Positions 7,637 to 21,100 of a stretch of 64,000 bases of DNA are shown in pieces. This stretch comes from Paenibacillus taichungensis. GTDB taxonomy: Bacteria; Bacillota; Bacilli; Paenibacillales; Paenibacillaceae. The stretch's first letter is position 1; every line of letters begins with the position of its first letter. The stretch covers positions 1 to 64,000 of the forward strand of contig NZ_JABMCC010000105.1 in assembly GCF_013359905.1 (NCBI RefSeq), in the 5' to 3' direction. A program made the position numbers and the translations under genes. The notes under the pieces are model-generated. The model was not told the origin of the DNA. It saw nothing but the letters and a program-made list of their open reading frames with translations, and did no database searches.

Positions 7637-7722
7637 AATAAGCCCCTCCTTTATCCATGTCCAGTACAGTACGAGACAGATACGGTAGCGGTTTCATAGA
7701 TCATCATCTGATAACAGCAAAC

Positions 7723-7748
7723 AGAGGCCCCCAGTGTTGGAGACCTCT
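7723..7748 (-). terminator. terminator of the ABC importer-GH2 operon
   Basis: Inverted repeat AGAGG-CCA / TGG-CCTCT with a GTGT loop, read on the minus strand into a T-rich tail, 29 bases past the GH2 stop. Confidence 0.6.
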
Positions 7749-7776
7749 ATCCTTAGCTACATCTTATACAGCGCTA

Positions 7777-10863
<3,087 letters not shown>

Positions 10864-10998
10864 TTATTCAGTACAGATTCTTATTTTCCTTTTACGAAAC
10901 AAACATAAACAAACAGAAAGACAGAGGAACACCAATTCAGGCGCCCTCCTCTCTCTTTTCTGCATTGACGTCCATTCAGACGGTTTGTTGATGATGCA

Positions 10999-11829
10999 TT
11001 ATTTGACGGAACCAACCATACCTGCCACAAAGTGTTTTTGCATAATGAAGAATACAAGGGCTGTCGGTAATGTTGCGATGACGATGGCGGTCATGATGAC
11101 ACCATAATCCGGTGAATAACTGGAACCGAGGTTTGAGATTAACAACGGTATTGTCTGTTGGTCTGGCGTTTGCAGCACCACGAGCGGCCACAGGTAGTTA
11201 TTCCAGCTGCTCATGAAGGTGATGATCGCAGCAGCTGCATATGTTGTTTTCATCGTAGGCATGTAGATCTTCAGGAAGATGCCTATTTCGCTCAAACCAT
11301 CAATCCGGCCTGCTTCAAGCATTTCTTTCGGGAACATTTTGGTGTTCTGACGGAAGAAGAAGATCAGGAACGCCGTTGTGATGGTCGGCAGAATAACTGC
11401 GGCCATGGTGTTGATTCCAATGAACGGTGCAAAACCAGAGATCGTAGCAAACATCCGGTATAAGGGAACCATCAGCGCTGCGAAAGGAATCATCATGGAC
11501 AGCAACAGAATGTTAAATACGATATCACGTGATTTCGTCCGATATACTTCGAATCCATAACCGGCCAGAGAGCCAATCAATAGGGCAAGAATCGTGGAAA
11601 TAACAGAAACAATCGCCGAATTTCCAAGAGCCTGTACCAGATTCGTTGAATCCAGCAATTTGTTGAAGTTATCAAGGAAAACCGATCCAGGAAGCAGTCT
11701 GCCCTTGGTGACATCTACAGAAGCATTGGTCGAACTGACAAGCATCCAGAAGAACGGGAAGATGGACACAAATGCAACGATGGACAGAAAGACATATGTG
11801 AATATACGTTTTGCTTTTGCTTTAGCCAT
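10999..11829 (-). CDS. sugar ABC transporter permease, MalG type
   Basis: One of two permeases of a CUT1-type oligosaccharide importer. About six membrane spans are visible, and the conserved EAA loop reads EAGRIDGLSEIGIFLKIYMP at about residues 180-200, which docks the ATPase. The C-terminus ends with QKHFVAGMVGSVK, typical of MalG-type subunits. The frame extends to a GTG at 11838; I chose ATG 11829 because AGGTGAG lies at a proper distance. It overlaps the end of the MalF-type gene by a few bases. No ATPase gene is present, so a shared MsmX-type ATPase elsewhere probably powers it. Confidence 0.9.
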   Translation of the reverse strand: MAKAKAKRIFTYVFLSIVAFVSIFPFFWMLVSSTNASVDVTKGRLLPGSVFLDNFNKLLDSTNLVQALGNSAIVSVISTILALLIGSLAGYGFEVYRTKSRDIVFNILLLSMMIPFAALMVPLYRMFATISGFAPFIGINTMAAVILPTITTAFLIFFFRQNTKMFPKEMLEAGRIDGLSEIGIFLKIYMPTMKTTYAAAAIITFMSSWNNYLWPLVVLQTPDQQTIPLLISNLGSSYSPDYGVIMTAIVIATLPTALVFFIMQKHFVAGMVGSVK

Positions 11830-12724
11830 TTCTCTCACCTGCCACTTTGAACTGGATAATGGACAATACGATAATCATCAGCACGATGGAATACGAAACG
11901 GTTGCCGCATATCCGAAGTCCGGTGAATATTTGAACGAAAGGTTATAGATGTACTGGGAAATGGACATCGTCGCATTACCCGGACCACCTTTGGTAATGT
12001 TCATAATCTCATCGAAAATTTGCAATGTACCAATCGTCGATGTAATGGAGGTGAACAGGATAATCGGTTTGAGCAATGGAACGGTAATTTTGAAAAATTG
12101 CGTGAAAGCATTCGCGCCATCAATCCGTGCAGCTTCATAGATCGACTGATCAATGTTCTGAAGAGATGACAGATAGAAAATCATGTTATATCCGGTCCAA
12201 CGCCAAGTAACGGCGATTATAATCGTAATTTTAGCCCAGAACGGGTCAGTGATCCATTGAATCGGTTCAGCAATCACGTGCAGATTCATCAGGAATTGGT
12301 TAACCATTCCGTCAGAAGAGAACAGATATTTGAATACGACAGAGTAGGCAACCAATGAGGTTACACAAGGCAGGAAGATGGCAGTACGGAAGAAGCTGCG
12401 GAAGCGCAACGTACTGTCATTCAATAAAACGGAAATAAACAAACCGAGAATAATCATGACAGGCACTTGAATAATCAAGTACAGAAATGTATTGGATACG
12501 GCAGTACGGAACGTTGTATCAATGAATAATCTTTTATAGTTAGCTAGGCCCGTAAATTCAAGATTGGCTCCTACACCCGACTTGAACGATAAGAGCAGCG
12601 CTTGCAGCATCGGATAAAAGTAAAATGCAACGATCCCGATAACAGCGAGCGATATAAAAGCCCATCCAGTCAAATTATTTTTCTTTTGCAGACTGTCTCC
12701 TGTATTCATGGCTTTGGCTTTCAC
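11822..12724 (-). CDS. sugar ABC transporter permease, MalF type
   Basis: Partner permease of the importer, 300 residues with six predicted spans starting at about residue 20. The EAA motif reads YEAARIDGANAFTQFFKITVP at about residues 196-216. The start is GTG at 12724 with AGGAG seven bases upstream. It is followed by the MalG-type gene with overlap and preceded by the binding protein gene, separated by a long inverted repeat that could lower expression of the permeases relative to the binding protein. Confidence 0.9.
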   Translation of the reverse strand: MKAKAMNTGDSLQKKNNLTGWAFISLAVIGIVAFYFYPMLQALLLSFKSGVGANLEFTGLANYKRLFIDTTFRTAVSNTFLYLIIQVPVMIILGLFISVLLNDSTLRFRSFFRTAIFLPCVTSLVAYSVVFKYLFSSDGMVNQFLMNLHVIAEPIQWITDPFWAKITIIIAVTWRWTGYNMIFYLSSLQNIDQSIYEAARIDGANAFTQFFKITVPLLKPIILFTSITSTIGTLQIFDEIMNITKGGPGNATMSISQYIYNLSFKYSPDFGYAATVSYSIVLMIIVLSIIQFKVAGERNG

Positions 12725-12755
12725 AGTGTGGCTCCTCTCTCTCCGTGTAACATGG

Positions 12756-12843
12756 ATAGAACCCAGGGAGCCTCTACCATGTCCGGGTCGGCTGTTGCTT
12801 GTGCCAGACAGTGGAACGGCTCCGATGCTTCCTTGGGTTCTAT
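12756..12843 (-). promoter_or_regulatory. intercistronic stem-loop between binding protein and permeases
   Basis: A long inverted repeat between the binding protein stop and the permease start: ATAGAACCCA-GGGAGC (12756-12771) pairs with GCTTCCTTGGGTTCTAT (12827-12843), with further pairing possible inside. Such structures in sugar importer operons often protect the upstream message or partly stop transcription, giving more binding protein than permease. Only the pairing is seen; the role is inferred. Confidence 0.55.
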
Positions 12844-12861
12844 AAGTTACCGTGGATCATC

Positions 12862-14154
12862 TTAGTTTAATTGTGCTTCAGCTTGTTTCTGTGCATCAGC
12901 CAGAACGTCATCAATCGCTTTGCCGTTCAGGAAGTTTTGCATTTCAACAACCAGAATGTCCTCGATGGCATATGTGTTGATACCGTAGTTTACGCTAGGG
13001 ATTTCTTGCGTCCATTTTGCAAAATCAGCAAACACTTTTTGTCCACCGAAGAACTCGTCGGCTTTATCAAACGCTTCACCTTCTGCTGCCGGTTTGTATG
13101 TGCCGATCGCACCAATGTTGTTCAGCAAATCTTGATACAATTGTTTGTCAGAACCGAATGTTTTACCCATGAAATCAGCAGCTTGGTCTGCACCAGCAAC
13201 ATTATTCATGACGTACCAAGAGCTACCACCCAAGTTGGATGCGTGTACAGAATTCGATTGTCCAGCCATTTTAGGAAGCGGAGCTACCGCCCATTTGCCG
13301 GATTGGGATGCTTCTTGACGAACAGATGGTGTAATCCAGTTTCCTGTAGGAATGGTAGCCACATCACCATTGTTGAATGCTGCCACGAATTGGCTCCAGT
13401 CGGAGTTCAACTTCACGACATTTGCATCCATCATTGCTTTATAAGTTACAAATGCTTCTTTCAGTGCTGCATTGCCAGCCAGATCAGGTGTTTTGCCATC
13501 TTCTTTGGAATACCATGAACCTGCGGATTGGATCATCATCCGGATCAGACCCAAGTCGTTAGGATCAAGTGTGATCAGATCTTTGCCTGTTTTGGCTTTC
13601 ACATCTTTACCGATTTTGATGTAATCATCCCATGTGATGTCCTGAAGGTCAGCTGCTTTATAGCCTGCTTGCTCCAGCAGATCTGTTCTGTAATAGAGAC
13701 CTGTTACACCAGAGTCAAACGGAACACCGAACTGTTTGCCATCAAAAGCAGTTGGTCCCAGTTTGTACTCCGCGAAATCGGAAGCTTTAATGGTAGAAGA
13801 CATATCTTTAAACGCATCAGGGTAAGCGTTCAGGAAACTTTGCGCACGGTAATCTTCAATCAGAACGATGTTCGGAAGGCCGCTGCTTGTTCCTGAGTTC
13901 AAACCTGTGTTCAGCTTTTGGATAATGTCAGCTTGAGCATATTCAATGATGTTGATTTTCAGATCAGGGTTTTGTTTCTGATAAGCTTCTTTTGCTGTTT
14001 CTAACGCAGCGACGTTAAACGCCTTATCCCAAGCCCAAATCGTAATTTCATTGGAGGTTTTTTCACCCTCACTTGCCGTGTTCCCTCCACCACCGGAAGA
14101 ACATGCCGACAACAGCAGGACAGTAACGAGCATAAGTACCCACATTTTTTTCAA
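12862..14154 (-). CDS. sugar-binding lipoprotein of an ABC importer
   Basis: Family 1 extracellular solute-binding protein of about 430 residues. A short basic start leads into a hydrophobic signal and the lipobox LLSAC, so the mature protein is a lipid-anchored receptor. The body has family features such as ITIWAWDKAFNVAAL near the N-terminus and GNWITPSVRQEA in the middle. I chose TTG 14154, which reads LKKMWVLM, because GAAGGGGAG lies nine bases upstream; the open frame extends to 14232 but would give an unnatural leader. It is the first gene of the operon and is flanked upstream by two candidate cre sites and the terminator of the sensor kinase operon. Confidence 0.88.
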   Translation of the reverse strand: MKKMWVLMLVTVLLLSACSSGGGGNTASEGEKTSNEITIWAWDKAFNVAALETAKEAYQKQNPDLKINIIEYAQADIIQKLNTGLNSGTSSGLPNIVLIEDYRAQSFLNAYPDAFKDMSSTIKASDFAEYKLGPTAFDGKQFGVPFDSGVTGLYYRTDLLEQAGYKAADLQDITWDDYIKIGKDVKAKTGKDLITLDPNDLGLIRMMIQSAGSWYSKEDGKTPDLAGNAALKEAFVTYKAMMDANVVKLNSDWSQFVAAFNNGDVATIPTGNWITPSVRQEASQSGKWAVAPLPKMAGQSNSVHASNLGGSSWYVMNNVAGADQAADFMGKTFGSDKQLYQDLLNNIGAIGTYKPAAEGEAFDKADEFFGGQKVFADFAKWTQEIPSVNYGINTYAIEDILVVEMQNFLNGKAIDDVLADAQKQAEAQLN

Positions 14155-14204
14155 AAGATTCAACTCCCCTTCGACCTCTTTATGTGTAATTTGTTTGCGT
14201 TTTC

Positions 14205-14218
14205 TGAAAGCGGTTGCT
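14205..14218 (-). promoter_or_regulatory. candidate cre site (CcpA)
   Basis: Minus-strand AGCAACCGCTTTCA matches 12 of 14 positions of the cre consensus TGWAANCGNTNWCA. It lies about 50 bases upstream of the binding protein start, a position that would block the promoter or the elongating polymerase. Confidence 0.5.
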
Positions 14219-14312
14219 TTCGATATAGTCATCTTATCATTCCCAAATCTTCATTCGTTAGTAATAATTTTGTGTGGATTTGTCATCTTATTGCCACAAT
14301 GAAAACCTTTAC

Positions 14313-14326
14313 AGAAACCGCTTGCA
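14313..14326 (-). promoter_or_regulatory. second candidate cre site (CcpA)
   Basis: Minus-strand TGCAAGCGGTTTCT matches 12 of 14 positions of the cre consensus. Paired with the site 108 bases downstream it suggests carbon catabolite control of the importer operon. Confidence 0.45.
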
Positions 14327-14421
14327 TTAAATTTGTTTTTTTGTAATTTCTTTTGATTTTGTATTTTTTTGATCTGAATATTTTACAAGTCTGGCTGAAT
14401 TCTTACGTTCTGAGCACCAAA

Positions 14422-14462
14422 AAGGCCTTCCCGTGTTGTCATCGACAACCTAGGAAGACCTT
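14422..14462 (-). terminator. terminator of the two-component operon
   Basis: Long stem with two helical blocks: AAGG-CTTCC and GTTGTC pair with GACAAC and GGAAG-CCTT, loop ATC, followed on the minus strand by TTTTT. It lies 58 bases past the sensor kinase stop. Confidence 0.75.
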
Positions 14463-14520
14463 CTATTAAAGCCATCTTTTCATAAAAATAACGAGCTTGC
14501 TTTCAATCCAATCCTATTGC

Positions 14521-16287
14521 TCAGCTTGTAATCAACGGGAGTGTAACAGTAACTCTTGTCCCCTCTCCCGGTTTGCTCATTATGGTTACACCATAAGGTG
14601 CTCCATACAAAAGCTCTATGCGATCATGTACATTCCGAATACCGATGCCACTAAACAATTGCCGATTATTCTTCGGATTAGGTAGCGACTCCCCCATGGA
14701 GAATCCTTCGATCCCGTCCCCATTATCCATAATCTCGCATATCAATGACTCTCCGGCTCTGGAGACCATTACATGAATGGTGCCAGTTTCCTTGGAAATG
14801 AATCCATGGAAGAAAGCATTCTCGATAAAAGGCTGAATCACCAGTTTGGGCACATGATAATGCGTACAATCCGGAGCTACGTAGAAGGCTGCTTTAATAC
14901 GCCCTCCGTATCGGACATGATTAATGAATACATAGTTCTTCAGGTTTTCGACCTCTTGCTCCACCGTTATCGTCTCACTCACGTTACTAATCGTATTTTG
15001 CAATAAGGAAATCAGCGCATTAATGGTTTCGGCAGCCCTATCCTTGTTGCCTTGCTGAACCAGGACTTTCACGGAAGCCAGGGTATTGTACAGGAAATGA
15101 GGATTAATCTGGCTTTGCAGCGCCGCCAGCTCGGCATTTCGTTGCTCCCGCTGTGTAAGTACTAGCTGATCCACATAGTCATGAAGTTCGTCCAGCATGT
15201 AGTTATAGGCGTGACCTAACTGTCGACTCTCATAACTCCCACTGACTGGAATATAGTTGTCCAGATCACTTTTGGTTATATTGGACATCTGCTTCACAAG
15301 TCGGCGCAGCGACTTGGTGATCTGATTCGTAATAAGGAACACAAGTATGAGCGCTCCGGCTACAATGGCTGCGCAGATCAGGGCAATCGTCTTCATGTCA
15401 ATCAGCTGCCCCATCGCGAGATCCTTATCGACGACGTTTACGATATAAAACCGATAAAAGGGCAAGTACTCGGACAGCACCACACTGTCCTGATCCATGA
15501 CCCGTGCATTTACACCTTTTACACTTTCGTTGTTCATTTCTCTGGCATAGGTCAGCAATTCGAGTTGAGTGGTACCGATCCATTCTTCACGATTGGACGA
15601 TACAATCTCACCTGCATCATTCAGAATAACCACATCATTGCCTCTGCTCGTGAAGCTGCTGTAGAACTGACGAAATGCGTTCTCTCTCATGGTGACATAC
15701 AACGTACCATAGAGTCGGTTTTGGGCACGATCCGTCAATGCCTTGGTCGCTGAGATCATCTGCTGGGCAGTCTCATCATTCGTCTGATAATCGTCAAAAA
15801 TGATGCGATTCGGACTGGCCGCTGCTTCCAGCGTAATCGGTTGTTCTTTCAATTCATCCGCTGATAAACGAAGATGAGACCGATCGGTGGAATACGTACG
15901 CCCATTAATACCGCTAATCGTTATACCGACTTCATAGGACTCTGTAATCGATTGAATCCGATCCATCGTTTCCCTCATATTGTAGTAGGATTTTGCCATC
16001 GTGAGGGAGTCCCCCTCCCCCTCAGACAGATAACCACGAATTGCCCCGCTTTGGCTAACATTATTGGATACAGCAGCAATCGCATCGTTAAAAGATTCAA
16101 AGTTCGTTTTGATCTGGCTAAGTACCTTGGAGTTCGTAATACTGAACGTCTCGGTAAACAGCTTGGTCGACATATGAATCGATGTCCATAGGATGAGCAC
16201 GGAGACAAGAATGATGCTAACGAACATAACGAGGAACAGTTTAGGGAAAAGTCCTAGCCTTGAAAATGCATTCATCCATTTCTTCAT
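14521..16287 (-). CDS. YesM-type sensor histidine kinase
   Basis: Membrane sensor of 588 residues that pairs with the response regulator upstream. A first membrane span (about 15-35), an extracellular sensing domain (about 36-295), a second span (about 300-320) and a HAMP segment (about 320-375) precede the kinase region. The phosphorylated histidine is about H397 in INPHFLYNTLASV, the signature of the His_kinase/YesM family, and the ATP site includes NAFFHG and DNGDGI. Such kinases usually sense extracellular sugars and control a neighbouring CUT1 importer. The gene follows the regulator by 19 bases. The importer operon downstream is the obvious target. Confidence 0.92.
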   Translation of the reverse strand: MKKWMNAFSRLGLFPKLFLVMFVSIILVSVLILWTSIHMSTKLFTETFSITNSKVLSQIKTNFESFNDAIAAVSNNVSQSGAIRGYLSEGEGDSLTMAKSYYNMRETMDRIQSITESYEVGITISGINGRTYSTDRSHLRLSADELKEQPITLEAAASPNRIIFDDYQTNDETAQQMISATKALTDRAQNRLYGTLYVTMRENAFRQFYSSFTSRGNDVVILNDAGEIVSSNREEWIGTTQLELLTYAREMNNESVKGVNARVMDQDSVVLSEYLPFYRFYIVNVVDKDLAMGQLIDMKTIALICAAIVAGALILVFLITNQITKSLRRLVKQMSNITKSDLDNYIPVSGSYESRQLGHAYNYMLDELHDYVDQLVLTQREQRNAELAALQSQINPHFLYNTLASVKVLVQQGNKDRAAETINALISLLQNTISNVSETITVEQEVENLKNYVFINHVRYGGRIKAAFYVAPDCTHYHVPKLVIQPFIENAFFHGFISKETGTIHVMVSRAGESLICEIMDNGDGIEGFSMGESLPNPKNNRQLFSGIGIRNVHDRIELLYGAPYGVTIMSKPGEGTRVTVTLPLITS

Positions 16288-16306
16288 TTAGTTCTTCCTT
16301 CTGACG

Positions 16307-17854
16307 TTATGCCCAGAATTTTCGTCGGTATCGGCTCGGTGACAGTCCGGTAAATTTTTTGAACACCTTGCAAAAGTAACTGTGATCGGAATACCCCACC
16401 ATACTGCTAATTTCGGAGATGGTGACATCGTCCGAGCGCAGAAGTTCCTCTGCCTTTTCAATCCGAATTTTATTCAAATATTCATTAAAGCCTTCTTTTT
16501 TGTGTGAAGAGAAATAACTGGACAAGTACGATGGATTAAAATGAAAATGCTTGGCTACTTCGGCAAGTCCGAGCGGCTGATCAAAGTGCTGATGCATATA
16601 TTCCAGTAGCATTTTCATATTCGGATCACTTCGTTTTGCGCCCTCTCCAGTCGTGCACTCCTGTACCTCAGCCATAAACTGATCAAGTACGTTCATCGCT
16701 TCAGTCAGACTTGAAGCACCATCCACATGTTTGAAATAGGCATACTTGCTCTCTTCCAACGCAGCAGATTGCACATCCATATCCGCCAACGTAATGGTTA
16801 CGTTAAAAATCAGATTGCCCAGAAAGGACTTAATTTCAAACACATCCGCAATATAATCCCGTCCCAACGTAAGGGCATGCTCCTGCAAATATTCTCTTGC
16901 CGCTTCGGTTCGACTTCGCTTCACATGCTGCAAAAACATGTTCACATTAAACTGATACCCGGCAGGGTGAAGAGGTGGAAGTTCGCCATACACCAGAATA
17001 GATCGGTCCTCATAATAAAAGCGATACTCCATTAGCTTGATCAGACGTGTTCGATATACGTCCCCCATCTCTTCAAATGAAGAGAAACTGTCGCTCAGCA
17101 CCCAGCAAGGTCCGTCCTGCCCATCCTTATTCTGGCTCGCCAACTCCTTAATTCGCTGCACCATCCATTCATCCTTCGCAAGCTCAACATTAAGAAGCAC
17201 CACTGGCGACGTGCCTTCGGCCGGAACGATTGCGCACTCCACATCAGGGAGCAGGTCTCGTAACCTGGACTCCAACTGCTCGTTATCCAGCTTGTGCACA
17301 TGTACTTGCGTATCCTGCGGCTTATATACGAGTAGACGGAAACATCGGTGAGGAAACGTCTCCCTTATCATATGCATCTCGTTTTCTTCATCCAACGTAA
17401 AACCGGACAGCATCTTCTCCATCAGTTGTCCGAGCTTCCACCCATCATGTGAAGGCTCAAACTGCAATTCGGGAATTTTGCCAGCCGTACGCTGAAGTAC
17501 TTGTAATAATTCATTGGTATCCAGTTTAGGTTTCAAAATATAGTCTGCTGCTCCATTTTGGAGCGTTGAACGTACATATTCAAATTCACTGAAGCTGCTA
17601 AGTACGATAACCTCAATCTGCGGGTGACTGGCTTTTAACGTCCGGACAAACGTTTCCCCATCCATCACAGGCATCACGATGTCCGTAATGACAATATCCG
17701 GCTGTAACGATTGTACCTGTGCAAGCCCTTCTTCCCCGTTGGAAGCTTCACCTACAATCTGAAAACCTTCAGCTTCCCAGTTCATATGGTGCTTAATGCC
17801 TTGCCTTACAAGAAACTCATCGTCAACAATCAGCACCTTACACAACCGGTTCAT
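16307..17854 (-). CDS. YesN-type response regulator, AraC output
   Basis: A 515-residue regulator with an N-terminal receiver (about 5-120), a variable middle of about 270 residues, and a C-terminal AraC-type double HTH (about 410-512: LGLAEVAKHFHFNPSYLSSY and TISEISSMVGYSDHSYFCKV). The acidic pocket is D11-D12 and the phospho-acceptor is D58 in ITDIVMP. AGGGGGT precedes the ATG. A full-consensus cre site lies about 90 bases upstream, so the regulatory pair itself appears to be under CcpA control. It probably activates the sugar importer operon. Confidence 0.92.
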   Translation of the reverse strand: MNRLCKVLIVDDEFLVRQGIKHHMNWEAEGFQIVGEASNGEEGLAQVQSLQPDIVITDIVMPVMDGETFVRTLKASHPQIEVIVLSSFSEFEYVRSTLQNGAADYILKPKLDTNELLQVLQRTAGKIPELQFEPSHDGWKLGQLMEKMLSGFTLDEENEMHMIRETFPHRCFRLLVYKPQDTQVHVHKLDNEQLESRLRDLLPDVECAIVPAEGTSPVVLLNVELAKDEWMVQRIKELASQNKDGQDGPCWVLSDSFSSFEEMGDVYRTRLIKLMEYRFYYEDRSILVYGELPPLHPAGYQFNVNMFLQHVKRSRTEAAREYLQEHALTLGRDYIADVFEIKSFLGNLIFNVTITLADMDVQSAALEESKYAYFKHVDGASSLTEAMNVLDQFMAEVQECTTGEGAKRSDPNMKMLLEYMHQHFDQPLGLAEVAKHFHFNPSYLSSYFSSHKKEGFNEYLNKIRIEKAEELLRSDDVTISEISSMVGYSDHSYFCKVFKKFTGLSPSRYRRKFWA

Positions 17855-17935
17855 GACCCTTGACCCCCTTGTCTAATCTCTCTTCTATGTCTGTGCAGGT
17901 TACACCATCATAAATCGAATAGAATGGCCTCCCCG

Positions 17936-17949
17936 TGTTAGCGGTTACA
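17936..17949 (-). promoter_or_regulatory. cre site (CcpA), full consensus match
   Basis: Minus-strand TGTAACCGCTAACA agrees with every position of TGWAANCGNTNWCA. It lies 82-95 bases upstream of the response regulator start, in the region expected to hold its promoter. Confidence 0.7.
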
Positions 17950-18045
17950 TTAATTTAAAAGTTTTGTACTTCTTTTTATATCTCAAAACGAACGTTTAAG
18001 CAATGGAAACTCTCTTTAGTGTACACTATATTTCGACAAAATAAG

Positions 18046-18090
18046 AAGCCCCGGTCCGCCATGAATCATTTTCGGCGAGCCAGGACTTTT
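18046..18090 (-). terminator. terminator of the xyloglucanase gene
   Basis: Imperfect GC-rich stem AAGTCCTGGCTCGCC / GGCGGACCGGGGCTT read on the minus strand, followed by TTATTTT. It lies about 50 bases past the GH74 stop. Confidence 0.65.
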
Positions 18091-18136
18091 TATCAATGTC
18101 CGTTTAGATTAACTCCAACTTAACTTAAGTTCAGGT

Positions 18137-21100
18137 CTAAGGTTCGATCCCCCATTGAAGACTTCCGGCAATATATCCCGTTACCTTGTTCCAGTCAGTA
18201 TAGGCTGTGTGACTTGGAGCAAACGAATAATCATCCGTCTGAGTGTAGTTGGTCCAGTCTGTTTTGGAGAACCGTGCCTGAATTTCAGTACTTTGCCCCG
18301 CTGCCAATGAACCCGCAGAAGTTTTGAAGCCAATCTCCAGCACGGAATCTGCTCCGGTTACTGGGGTCGGCAGCGCACTAAACATGCCTGTAACATTGTC
18401 GTTTCCAGCTGTTGCCCAGTCACAGAAAAAGTTTTGGGCTTGAGCTCCATTGATCGTATAATAGTAACGAATTTTGACATCGGAAAGATTAATGGCCGAA
18501 GTGCCTGTATTCGTTAATTTGATCTTGGGATTAATGGAGTTACCCGTTGCTGAAGTCGTTCCATTAAACATCTCAATTCGAATAGCTCCCGCAGGTACAG
18601 CCGTTGTGTCCTTAATATTCAGATTTAGGATCGCATCATTGCCTGCACTGAAATGAAAGGTTAACGCTGCGCTTCCCTTGGACAACGAAGCCAAATAGTT
18701 TTTACTCAACACAACCTGATTGCCCGATAATGTGTAATCCGTACCTGAAACCAGCGTTGTATTGCCATTACGTATTGCACTAAGCGTATTTCCGTTCAGT
18801 GTCAGCGTTACAGGAATATCTACCTGATTGCCTGTATTCTTGTCAAATTCCGCATTCACTGGTGTGATGGCCGAACTGGTCACCGGAGTCTCGCCTCCAC
18901 CTTCTCCACCACCATTGTTCCCACCAATGCGGTCAGCATATAAAATGCCTCGTCCATTTGTACCCAGATACACTCTTCCATATAGACGTGGATCACCTGT
19001 AATCGTGGTCACACGTGCATATTGATGCTGATTATCGTTAATCCGTACCCAATTCGCCCCACCGTCATCGGAACGGAAAAATCCACGTGTTCCGTCGATC
19101 TTTGCAATCGTGTACAGCGCGACCACATTCTTCCCAGGTGCCGCTTTACCAAAACCGATGCTGTCCGCTTCCTCCACATTTGCAAGCTTGGTAAAGGTCG
19201 CTCCTGAATCGGTGGAATGCCATAGACCATATGGCCCTTCTTCTTCACTGCCACCTGCAAACCAAAGTTCGCCTTCCGTACCTGGAACAGCGTCCAGATC
19301 TGCATTTCCTTCTACCGGAAGCCCGGTAGCCGCAGATGCAGTAAAGGAGGCACCACCATTGGTGCTCACATAGACTTTACCGGCAGCAAATCCATAAAAT
19401 TTGTTCGGGTTTACGCGGTCAGAGATCACTTTTGCCTGTGCAGGTATACCTGAACTCGCTGTCCATGAGTTGCCGCCAGTAGAATAATGCACTCCCTTGT
19501 CTGACGTGCTCCATACAAGTCGGTTACCATTTGCAGAGATAGCTACGGTTCCTCCTCCGGTTGTACCGGCAGGCTCTGCGTTCGCCTTATACCACGTGGT
19601 CCCACCATCGCTGGATAAACCAATAGATTTTGCGTTCGGATCAGCACTGTAGTCTGCTTTCCCTACGCGAACCATGGTGTTGGGACTTAATTCTGCAAAA
19701 TCCAGACTTTCCGTAGAAGAGTAGTTGGGACTGGTAAACATCGTAGCTGGTGCCTGATCCAGATCGTTATGACGGAATCCCGAGACATCCCCTACCCCAC
19801 TTAACAAATGTGCTCCGCTTGGCGGGCTGATCAGATCCAGAACTGCGATCTCCTCGACCCCTTTGGCCATTACTGAAATATTGATTTTGTTCCCGTCATC
19901 CCAGTCTGTCAGATTTTTCGTTCCGTAGATGGTCGCACCTGTTCCATACATCATGCGGTCAGAGTCAAACGGGTCAATCTCCAGATCGCCAATCATCCAG
20001 CCCAGCTTTGGAGAAACTTCAGGCGGTGCAGGATTCGTCCCAAAGGTCAACCAAGGAGCGGCCGAAATATCCTGTGTATAGCGCATTTTACGGTTTGGAT
20101 ATCCTTCAAATTCCCAAATGCGGGTCCAAGTAGCTCCACTGTCCGTACTGCGGAACAGATTGGCATCAGGCCACCAGGAGTTGAGGGTTGCCACCATCAG
20201 TGTACCAGGATGCTGAGCATCTACAGCCAGTCCGCCGTATCCAAAGTAATTGTCCGTGCTGCTGCTTGGTACTGGACTAATGTTGGTCCATACTCCTGTA
20301 GTTGTATTTAATTTCCAGAGATCTCCCTTTTCCCCATCATAAGGGCCCGCACCATCGCTGTAAGAGATATAAAGATTTCCATTGGCATCCAGTTCTCCGT
20401 GATGAGGCAAATACCCTGTAGGCTGTCCAGCAACAGCAGTCCACGTTGCGCCTCCATTCGTACTGCGGTATATACTTTGATTTTTGTCGGCTACCCCGAC
20501 ATAGATGGTCTGTGTTGCCTGTCCAGCAGAACCTGTTGATTTGTCAAATGTGATCCAAGAAAGACCCACGATGTCACTCGTATACTCATAAGACGGATCT
20601 TCCACATACGTACCCGGATTCGGGAAGCTCGTTACTTTGTTCCACGTTACGCCGTAATCCGTACTTTTCCAGAGTCCGTTGCCACTGCGTGCACCAAAAT
20701 ACAAAATGCTATTTTTATTCGGATCAACGGTTAGGCGTTCCCCCATGGAACGTCCCGGCATGTTACCTCCGACTTTGAACGGAAGAGTTGTTGTCTGCCA
20801 AGTATCACCGCGATCCGTAGAGCGCAGGAGGGAACCGTTGTTTTTGTCCCAAGAATTCGTGTACGTGCCGACAGCCATATACACTCGATTGGGGTCAACC
20901 GGGTCTGTTGCCAGCGCATCGACTCCGTTTTTGTTCCAGTCATCCCAGCCGACAAAATCGGTGAGTGGAATCCAACTCTCATTCGCAGGATTCCAGCGAT
21001 AGGCTCCCCCAATATCCGTCCGGGCATAGATCAAATCTTTCTCTGACTCATTGAAAATAATCCCCGGTACAAAACCTCCACCTGCCCCGGTCACGACATT

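Larger units (their letters stand above)
14155..14520. promoter_or_regulatory. importer operon upstream region
   Basis: This 366-base gap between the sensor kinase stop and the binding protein start holds the ribosome site (14164-14172), candidate cre sites at 14205-14218 and 14313-14326, and the kinase operon terminator at 14422-14462. A promoter must lie between the terminator and the start, but I could not pick one with confidence. Confidence 0.6.
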
